A DNA stretch of 64,000 nucleotides from Atopsyche davidsoni (lineage: Eukaryota; Arthropoda; Insecta; Trichoptera; Hydrobiosidae): contig JAILWY010000018.1 of the NCBI GenBank assembly GCA_022113835.1, positions 20,483,501 through 20,547,500 of the forward strand, given 5' to 3'. The notes beneath the pieces are model-generated. The model made no database searches, was not told where the DNA came from, and saw only the letters and a program-made list of their open reading frames with translations. This document shows, piece after piece, positions 58,215 to 64,000 of this stretch. The translations under genes were made by a program, and so were the position numbers. The first letter of the stretch is position 1. Each line of letters begins with the position of its first letter.

Positions 58215-58480
58215 AATAATCAATATTTTTGACACAGAGTACTTGGTGCAATCCCATTTTAATATTTTAAATAAAATAAAATACTTGAGTGATTTTTCCA
58301 CATATTACATGAGCGATGTTTCCACAGGTACATTAAACTCACATACTCTCAAATCACTCCTTACCACCTGACAATCATTCTCTCCCTTAAACAATTGTTT
58401 ACTTAATTGCTTGTTTTAATATAAATTCTCATTAATTGCTTGTTATAATATAACGTGAAAGGTTGGCGAAACCGGTCACC
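58215..58480 (+). mobile_element. Foldback family, copy 7, interrupted
   Basis: The flank and left arm start (ATATTTTTGACACAGAGTAC, TACTTGAGTGATTTTTCCAC) occupy 58222-58305. About 146 bp of unrelated DNA follows, holding the duplicated phrase AATTGCTTGTT-TAATAT. Then the family centre and right arm start (AACGTGAAAGGTTGGCGAAA, CCGGTCACC) at 58452-58480. Either an insertion replaced the arm or two fragments are juxtaposed. Confidence 0.75.
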
Positions 58481-58481
58481 A

Positions 58482-58545
58482 CGGGGATCAGATGTGTGTA
58501 CAAATCAGACAGGCGGGCGACCAGGAATAGTTTGGGGGACCCCTG
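58482..58545. mobile_element. Right end of another hAT-like element
   Basis: AATAGTTTGGGGGACCCCTG ends at 58545. Its reverse complement, CAGGGGTCCCCCAAACTATT, is a typical hAT terminus. The left end is not present; the sequence abuts the foldback piece at 58480, so the element is truncated. An 8-bp target would be CTATACAT (58546-58553) but its partner is lost. Confidence 0.5.
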
Positions 58546-58583
58546 CTATACATATGTAAAAAAACAATATTTTTATTTAAATT

Positions 58584-58615
58584 ATATATATATATGGTAT
58601 ATATATATATATATA
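58584..58615. repeat. (TA)n microsatellite
   Basis: TATATATATATGGTATATAT-type run. The terminal TA at 58614-58615 is the likely target site of the adjacent mariner end. Confidence 0.8.
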
Positions 58616-58660
58616 CAGGGTGTCCAAAGAAAGTATCGGGTATTTGTTAGTTCAGTAAAA

Positions 58661-58857
58661 TTATATTAATTTTAGATTAATGTTAATCAGGATGCGTATT
58701 TATTTACCCATGCAGGTATTAGTGTGTTTATGTGATTAAGCATATTTTTTCACACATTGAAAACGATTAAAGAAAACTCTCAGATATTTTCTGAGAGTTT
58801 TCTTTAATCGTTTTCAATGTGTGAAAAAATATGCTTAATCACATAAGTTCAGTAAAA
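58661..58857. repeat. Insertion with a perfect 57-bp palindrome
   Basis: Arms 58728-58784 and 58790-58846 are exact reverse complements over 57 bp with a 5-nt spacer (TATTT). The whole 197-bp segment lies between two identical 12-bp copies of AGTTCAGTAAAA (58649-58660 and 58846-58857), the pattern of an insertion with target duplication or of template-switch repair. It interrupts the mariner 3' untranslated region. Transcribed, it would form a long perfect hairpin. Confidence 0.9.
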
Positions 58858-58921
58858 CAAAAACTACTAGTTATCAAGTATTTTTTTTTAATTGTTGATT
58901 ATATGAAAACAAAATGGAAAA

Positions 58922-59325
58922 TTATTTCGAAAAGATGATATTATCCAAATGGTGACTGTTACGCTGCTGGCACTCTTCTAATCTGGAACGAAGATTGCTG
59001 ATAACACGCTGACACATAGCCTTCGATATTGCTGCCATTTCTAACCTGATGTTTTGTTCGTCGGATTATTCTCATAAACCCTACTTTTATGGTATCCCCA
59101 TACGAAATAGTCAAGAGGGCCAAGGTCGGGGCTTCTTGGTGTTACCTCTACGTGAAATGACCTAATAATGGTATAATTCGTTAACAGCTTCAATTGATTG
59201 ATTGGATGTACGGCAAGTGGCCGCGTCTTGTTGGAACCACGTGAAACCTTGAAACTCCTGCAACTCTGGGTCCAAAAATTTTCGCAGCATATCGCAATAA
59301 CGGTCACTATTCACATTCACCCGAT
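58922..59325 (-). pseudogene. Tc1/mariner-type transposase C-terminal half
   Basis: Minus-strand blocks in order: RVNVNSDRYCDMLRKFL, PELQEFQGFTWFQQDAAT (second catalytic Asp in QDAAT), SNQSIEAVNEL, a frameshift near 59165, then TPRSPDLGPLDYFVWGYH, KSRVYENNPTN, a stop near 59043, then MCQRVISNLRSRLEECQQRN and a C-terminus ending IIFSK at 58925, stop at 58922-58924. If PLD holds the third catalytic Asp, the gap from the second is about 41 residues by comparison with the 37.8 kb copy, so this is not the DD34D mariner of 3.2 kb. The N-terminal half is missing. Dead copy. Confidence 0.85.
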
Positions 59326-59354
59326 ACTCTTTTTGGTATCGGGTGAATGTGAAT
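59309..59354. repeat. 18-bp inverted repeat at the mariner break
   Basis: ATTCACATTCACCCGATA (59309-59326) and its exact reverse complement (59337-59354) flank a 10-nt loop. The right arm duplicates mariner sequence in inverted orientation, suggesting a template-switch event at the truncation point. Confidence 0.9.
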
Positions 59355-59458
59355 ATATATATAGTATATGAGTGTGTGCTGTCCCTTGAGGAGCAGGACG
59401 TGAGGTCACCCCGCTCATTGCTAACTCGCAGCGCTTGTATTGTATAAGCCGCAGGTTG

Positions 59459-59512
59459 CCCCCCCTGGAGCCCCCCTGGAGCCCCCCTGGACCCCCCCTG
59501 GGATCCCCCCCT
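59459..59512. repeat. C-rich minisatellite, ~11-bp unit
   Basis: CCCCCCTGGAG repeats about four to five times with small changes. The Gly-rich minus-strand frame over it is an artefact fused by chance to the transposase frame. Confidence 0.9.
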
Positions 59513-60170
59513 CGCCGTTCGCACGGCTCGTGAGAAGTCTGCCGCAAGCATTAGAATAAATTCCATTGAAGTGAGCGCCAGGCAATTTTTCTGATTACGT
59601 TCATAGTTCTGTAACAATTATTATGCGATCCAATTCCACGTTTTTTGCTATGCTTTAAGTTCTTTGAATCCAACAATCAAACTTATTTTCTAATTATATA
59701 TCTAATATATATAATAGCCATTGTGTGTATGTGTGTATGTTTCGATTTTTGGTTTTCTATAGAATATCTTAAAAGATACAACGCTGATTTTTTGCACATA
59801 AGTTAAGTAAATTTTTCCGCAGCTATGTGCCGAATTTCAAGACGATAGGATAATATTTTCATTCATAAACTATAAAATATGCTTTAGCGAATTTCAATAT
59901 GTACGAATTATATGATTCAGTTCTTCGCCGCAAGAATTTCAAATTTAGAACTTTTACAAAAAAATACATTTCCAGTTTGTCAGTTTGACACAAGTGCCAT
60001 CTCTATTTTTTTTTTATCGAAATTGCATTAGAAATGATGAACCACATCATTAAGGCAGTTGCTCCCAGCCATTTAATTGCCTCTTACCACAGTCAGTGCA
60101 TTACCTGGCGAAATCGTGTCATTTAATTGTCACTTTATTTTTCTATATCGAAATGATTAAGATAATTTTT

Positions 60171-60686
60171 TTTTTCCGATTGAATTGTAGGAATTTGGAG
60201 ATTCATCTGGCCCATTTTACAAGAGTCCTAAACATTTAAAAGTTTTTTTTTAAATTGAAATTAAAAGATTAAATATAAACCATGTGCGCCATATTATTTT
60301 AAAAAAATGACACGATTGGGCTGTCTCTGGTGTCTGGTTGGCACACCAGAGGGCAGTCCATTACCTGGCGAAATCGTGTCATTTAATTAATTTAATTGTC
60401 AATTTATTTTGCTATATCGAAAGTTGATTTTTTTACACAGTATTGAAAAAACTATAAATTATATTTATCTAATTTTTATTATTTAATTAACGTCCATTTT
60501 TAGGGTAAAATAAAATCTTAAATATGTTGAAAAATTGGTTAAAATGACGACTTTTCAAAACCAAAAGACGCACATGGTTTATATTTAATCTTTTAATTTC
60601 AATTGAAAAAAAGACTTTTAAATGTTTAGGATTCTTGGAAAATGTACCAGACGAATCTTCAAATTCCTACATTTTAATCGGAAAAA
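60171..60686. repeat. Large inverted repeat, ~119-bp arms
   Basis: Arms 60171-60289 and 60567-60686 read as reverse complements at roughly 88% identity (shared GGAATTTG-AGATTC-TCTGG, CCTAAACATTTAAAAG and AAATATAAACCATGTGCG). The spacer contains CATTACCTGGCGAAATCGTG, which also occurs just outside the left arm (60098), and a 12-bp inverted pair AAATGACACGAT / ATCGTGTCATTT. Confidence 0.85.
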
Positions 60687-61000
60687 CACATTTTTATCAT
60701 ATTAATATTATATTTATAAGAAATAAAAATATATTGTGTTCAGAAGAAGGGATGTACCAAACTTTTTACATTTAAATCTTATTGATTGGTGCAGTCGATT
60801 TTTCGCAAAACGGACTAGAAAGTGATTAAAAAAAACTCGATTATGGGACCTAGACCCTTAATAACTCAAAATAACACCGTCTACGCACAGAAAACGTAAT
60901 TCAACAAGAATTTCACAATTGAACGTGATAAAGACTGCATCAAATAAAGAACAGTGCAGTGAAAAGTGATGCGTTGTTTGTGACACGAAATGTGACATAA

Positions 61001-61400
61001 ATGTCAAGCAATGAGTTGGAAGGAAAACGTGAGCAGCGTCTTCTTAAAATTCGAGTACGCGCATCGACCTCAAGACAAAAAGAAACTGATGCACAGCGAA
61101 CGCTGCGTTTGTCTTCGGATTAATTAGTGTGACCTGTCGATTCTGCAATGCTTTACATTATCAAGCAGAAACCCATCAGATGGAAAGTTCAACGATTACT
61201 GTCACAAAAGTAAAGTGAAACTACCAGCAAGGCCTATTTCCCCAGTATATTTAAAGGATATTTATAATGGAAATTTCAAGAGAAAAATAAGATCATACGA
61301 TAACAGTATATCTTCTGCATCAATGGGAGCTAAATTAACAGTGGGCCACTCTGCTTCAAAGTTCAAGGCCAAGTATATCACAGAACTTCGCACTTTCATC
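61001..61400 (+). pseudogene. Helitron replicase N-terminal fragment
   Basis: Three pieces in three frames. First, 61001-61123: a 40-codon basic start (MSSNELEGKREQRL, SRQKETDAQRTLRL) like the Arg-rich N-terminus of Helitron proteins. Second, from 61135: CRFCNALHYQAET, the CxxCxAxHYxxE zinc motif. Third, ending in the 61215-61565 frame: PSDGKFNDYCHKSKVKLPAR then a YNGNFKRKIRSYDNSIS and SASMGAKLT block, typical of the Helitron-like N domain. Two frameshifts between pieces and no Rep HUH or helicase domain downstream; the element is dead and 3'-truncated. Confidence 0.8.
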
Positions 61401-61865
61401 CAACTGATGGTACAAAATGAAAGCAATTATTCATCTTATTATGTTCAAACACCATTGCATCGTTCATCGAATGCGCGTCATTCTATGACGGGATACATTT
61501 CTAGTATAAATATAATTATTATATTAGTATGCGAGTTGCGTTATATTGTACGGCATACGATGTAAACCAATATAGTAAGATAAACCTTATATATTTAAAT
61601 AAATTATTTTAAGGAATTATCACTCGCACAATTTTCTAGTTTTTAGTCCAAATACTTTTTATTGGACGTTACTAAATTTACAGTTGAAGAAATGTTTTTT
61701 TTTATATAAACAAATTTATTTTACGGTTTCTGTGATGTATCACGTCATCCTGGCGTGTTGCAGGTTGGAAATTGGCCAGCAGAGCAGTTCCTTTGGTTAA
61801 TAAATATTTGTGCGAAAAATTCAAAAGCACTTACGTGTGCGTCATGGCCGAACACTGCACCGAGC

Positions 61866-62400
61866 GACAATCTAATGAGGGGCGCAATCGAACACGCCTA
61901 GTCGAATAATCGATCATTCGTAAAAATCGATTACACAGAACGAATGAATGGATTAATCATAGATTAATGAATGCATCAATAATTTCAATCACAATACACA
62001 GAAGGCCGATGAAATTATAGTTCGGATAAATAAAAGCGCTAAATGTTTTTAATGAGATATAATACAACGTTGAATCTCGAAATGGAAACTACTTTAATAT
62101 ATAACAAATTTAAAAAAATATATTTTAAATAATCAAAAATTAAAAAACCTGTTTTTTTGTGAAATTAAAAATCACTCGATTTTTAACTGCAGACTAATCT
62201 CATTTGTGATTCTTCACACTTTAACTAGAAAAAAATATAATGCTCTAATTTTTAACACTTATACTAATACGATTGATAATGGCCTTGAAAAGCTAAAAAG
62301 CCGCATTCTACTACACATTTGGTTACCGATAGTAAAAAGGTTATGCGTTGCTCATGCATTTCGAATAGAAAAATGTTTTGGTCGTGCCCATCTCTACTGA
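61866..62400. other. AT-rich segment bounded by GGGGCGCAATCGA and TGCCCATCTCT
   Basis: Bounded on the left by GAGGGGCGCAATCGAACACG and on the right by GGTCGTGCCCATCTCTACTG. The ends resemble each other weakly as inverted repeats and belong to the window's recurring GATGGGC motif. Interior contains TCGAATAATCGATCATTCG and no gene. Possibly a hAT-like MITE; unproven. Confidence 0.3.
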
Positions 62401-63140
62401 AGAGAGGAGGAGGAAGTGGTGCATGTCCAGAGACTATCAAAGGAGTCTGACAGCCTCTGCAGATGCAAGAATTCCTCCAACGGTTCAAAGCAGACGATAA
62501 TAAATTATTCCAGATCCAGAACTTATCAGACTTCTAACTGGAATTACCGTGACTTTAAATGTCATATATTTTTAACTCGTAATATATATTTTTTTATAAA
62601 TGTTAGAACTTACGTTAATATATTAAAACACACCAATTGTTTCTCCAAAGACATGGATTGATTATTATTATTTTTTATTTTATATATTCTATTGATTAAA
62701 TTGATAAAGTCTTATAAAACAGCATCTGTACTGAAATGTATTATATTTACTTATATTAATAAAATTGCTTTCTATTTATGTAAAATTAAGTGTATTTGAA
62801 GAGTGACTGATGTGTACTATCGAATAATCGATTAGTATAAACGGGAAATAAATGAATTGTAAATGAACGAAATGAACAAGAATCATCGAATAAATTATTC
62901 AATAATAGTATTGTGAAATATGGGTAATGAACGAAGTATTAATTAGATTGAATGTTTGGATATTTCAATTCATAATATGTTCATGAAATCATTATTGCCC
63001 GAAACCGACATTCGAATAATTGAGAATGAAAACAAGGCGATGTAAAATAAATTGAACCTTATCGATTATTGGAATTATTTTCTTTCCAATGCAATATCGA
63101 TTCACACAAGAAACAATAAATGAACACCATAAAACTTCTT
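62400..63140. other. AT-rich block
   Basis: No supported gene or repeat. A few ATCGATTA-rich phrases recall the preceding segment. Confidence 0.5.
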
Positions 63141-63144
63141 ATAT

Positions 63145-63260
63145 AGGTAGGATTTGAATCCACACCTCCTCGACTATTACGCCTTGGTGTTTTTAGCCAA
63201 TTGAGCAACTGTACATCGTTGGATATCTAAAACATATTGTTGACACAATAAACCTGCATT
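63145..63260 (-). mobile_element. tRNA-like SINE
   Basis: The minus strand reads ACAGTTGCTCAATTGGCTAA (A-box and D-arm), CACCAAGGCGTAATAGTCGA, then GTGTGGATTCAAATCCTACC (T-arm, B-box GGATTCAAATCC). Spacing between A- and B-box is tRNA-like. An ACACAATAAACCTG phrase beside it (63243) also occurs at 14.95 kb near the 14.6 kb copy, suggesting a longer shared element. No complete cloverleaf. Confidence 0.6.
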
Positions 63261-63269
63261 GGTAATAAA

Positions 63270-64000
63270 CTACTATTTAGAAGGCCAAAATTTAGAGTAT
63301 TTTATAAAATTTCCAGAGAATGTAAAGAAAGCATTTAACCAAGAAATTATTTTGTAATTGTTAGTAAAAAAAAACCGACGGCCGAGATACACGAGATACA
63401 CCAATGTGTCTCATTTATATAAATATACACACATTGGTGTTTACTTACTATTTTAGTTGAATAACTATTTCTATTTTTTATTTGACTGTAAAATTTGCTC
63501 GGGTCAATCGTATCTCTAGTTTTGCAGGATAAACTTAATTGTTTTTATTTGTATCGACATTTTTTAAATTTATGTAATAATGGCAAAGCTGCACCGAGTG
63601 CATATCGGTGAAAAACCTCAATACAGCGGACGTCGGAAACAGCCCTGCGCCCGTGGAGAACATTGTTCCAGCAACTAGCTTGGCAACAATTAAAATGCGG
63701 ACAAAGGACTCGGAAAATGGATTCAGAGGAAACAAAATAAATGTATTGTTAAAAGTCAATTGTGCGGGGCTGGAGCGAAATTCAGGTCTGATTTCCGCTG
63801 AAACAATAGAAGTTGAATAAAAAAAAAACTAAATGGCAGAGTTGATTCCCTCCATGCTAAAAATACTATTTATAACATAACCTAAATAGGTATGTTCATT
63901 GGTTTTAGCAGCCGTTGCTGTTAGATGATATGGTTTCTTGGGTGTTGAGGTGCATGAAGACAATTTTAAGTCATTATTTGTGTCATTTACTGCTGTTTAC
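63270..64000. other. Non-coding terminal block
   Basis: Two opposing copies of the phrase ACACATTGGTGT lie near 63400-63440 (CACCAATGTGTC and ACACACATTGGTG). A plus frame 63602-63820 has balanced codons but no ATG at its start and no family resemblance. Confidence 0.35.

Larger units (their letters stand above)
58616..59336 (-). mobile_element. Tc1/mariner-type element, truncated, with insertion
   Basis: The right-hand terminal repeat CAGGGTGTCCAAAGAAAGTA (58616 onward, then TCGGGT) starts directly at a TA. The other side ends around AAAAAGAGTATCGGGTGAAT (reverse strand, near 59330), similar to the start of the 37.8 kb relic. Between lie transposase remains and a 197-bp palindromic insertion (58661-58857). 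The full 5' terminus is lost at an inverted repeat (59309-59354). Confidence 0.75.
59701..61600 (+). mobile_element. Degenerate Helitron (limits uncertain)
   Basis: A start at 59701 (after an A: TCTAATATATATAATAGCCA) has the TC-plus-AT-rich form of Helitron 5' ends. Downstream are a phrase usual for element leaders (TGTGCCGAATTTCAAGACGA), a large inverted repeat (60171-60686) and Helitron N-terminal coding fragments (61001-61400). No CTRR end with hairpin was found, so the 3' limit is arbitrary, and the 5' limit is a guess from motif form. Confidence 0.45.

Noticed and set aside
59162..59617. 151-codon minus-strand ORF as a single protein
   Set aside because: A chance fusion of a Gly-rich minisatellite frame with a decayed transposase fragment.
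63602..63820. Plus-strand frame near the window end as a coding exon
   Set aside because: Begins with GTG, no splice acceptor, no domain; too weak to call.

Overview
This window looks like nuclear DNA of an arthropod, most probably an insect. It is very AT-rich, it has no bacterial gene architecture (no operons, no ribosome binding sites), and no intact long protein gene is visible in 64 kb. The recognisable proteins are all decayed insect-type transposon proteins: two different mariner/Tc1-like transposases, the 3' ends of a non-LTR reverse transcriptase, a zinc-knuckle fragment of a second retroelement, and a Helitron N-terminal fragment. I cannot name the species or any host gene.

Layout. 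1-13 kb: AT-rich DNA with a mariner relic (3.2-3.9 kb), tRNA-related SINE pieces (3.9, 7.9 kb), a LINE 3' end (4.05-4.46 kb), a short hAT-type MITE with target duplication (5.53 kb), a ~95-bp tandem array (6.1-6.5 kb), a retroelement zinc-knuckle relic (7.3-7.7 kb), two copies of a second hAT-type MITE family (9.8, 12.5 kb), a G-rich 62-bp minisatellite (10.5 kb) and a foldback element inside a decayed array (10.7-11.4 kb). 13-29 kb: mostly featureless AT-rich DNA with scattered SINE pieces, a third hAT MITE (19.1 kb) and several short GC-richer, homeodomain-site-rich patches (15.5, 17.2, 18.8, 28.0 kb) that look like regulatory DNA.

29.5-30.65 kb is the best candidate for part of a host gene. 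A CpG-rich island with three TTCAGT initiators leads into a long, apparently non-coding leader that ends in a good splice donor (GAG|GTATGT, intron from 30642). If so, a plus-strand gene starts here and most of the window to its right is intron or regulatory DNA.

31-64 kb: AT-rich DNA with more repeats: diverged tandem repeats (36.6, 48.4, 50.1 kb), a short inverted-repeat element family (37.5, 47.2 kb), a truncated second mariner type (37.8 kb, and 58.6-59.3 kb with a terminal repeat at a TA site), a head-to-tail pair of LINE 3' ends (43.3-44.1 kb), two adjacent foldback elements with oppositely oriented centres (48.9 and 49.3 kb), a perfect 57-bp palindrome inside the 58.6 kb mariner, and a Helitron relic (about 59.7-61.6 kb). 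GC islands at 33.4 and 43.0 kb each hold a palindromic TGACGTCA site. Two small GC-rich minus-strand frames (45.5 and 46.7 kb) could be isolated exons but match nothing I know.

The window is best read as a transposon-littered intron or intergenic region around the 5' end of one host gene. I did not find a clearly new coding system. The most unusual structures are the foldback family with inverted centres and the palindromic insertion in the mariner.
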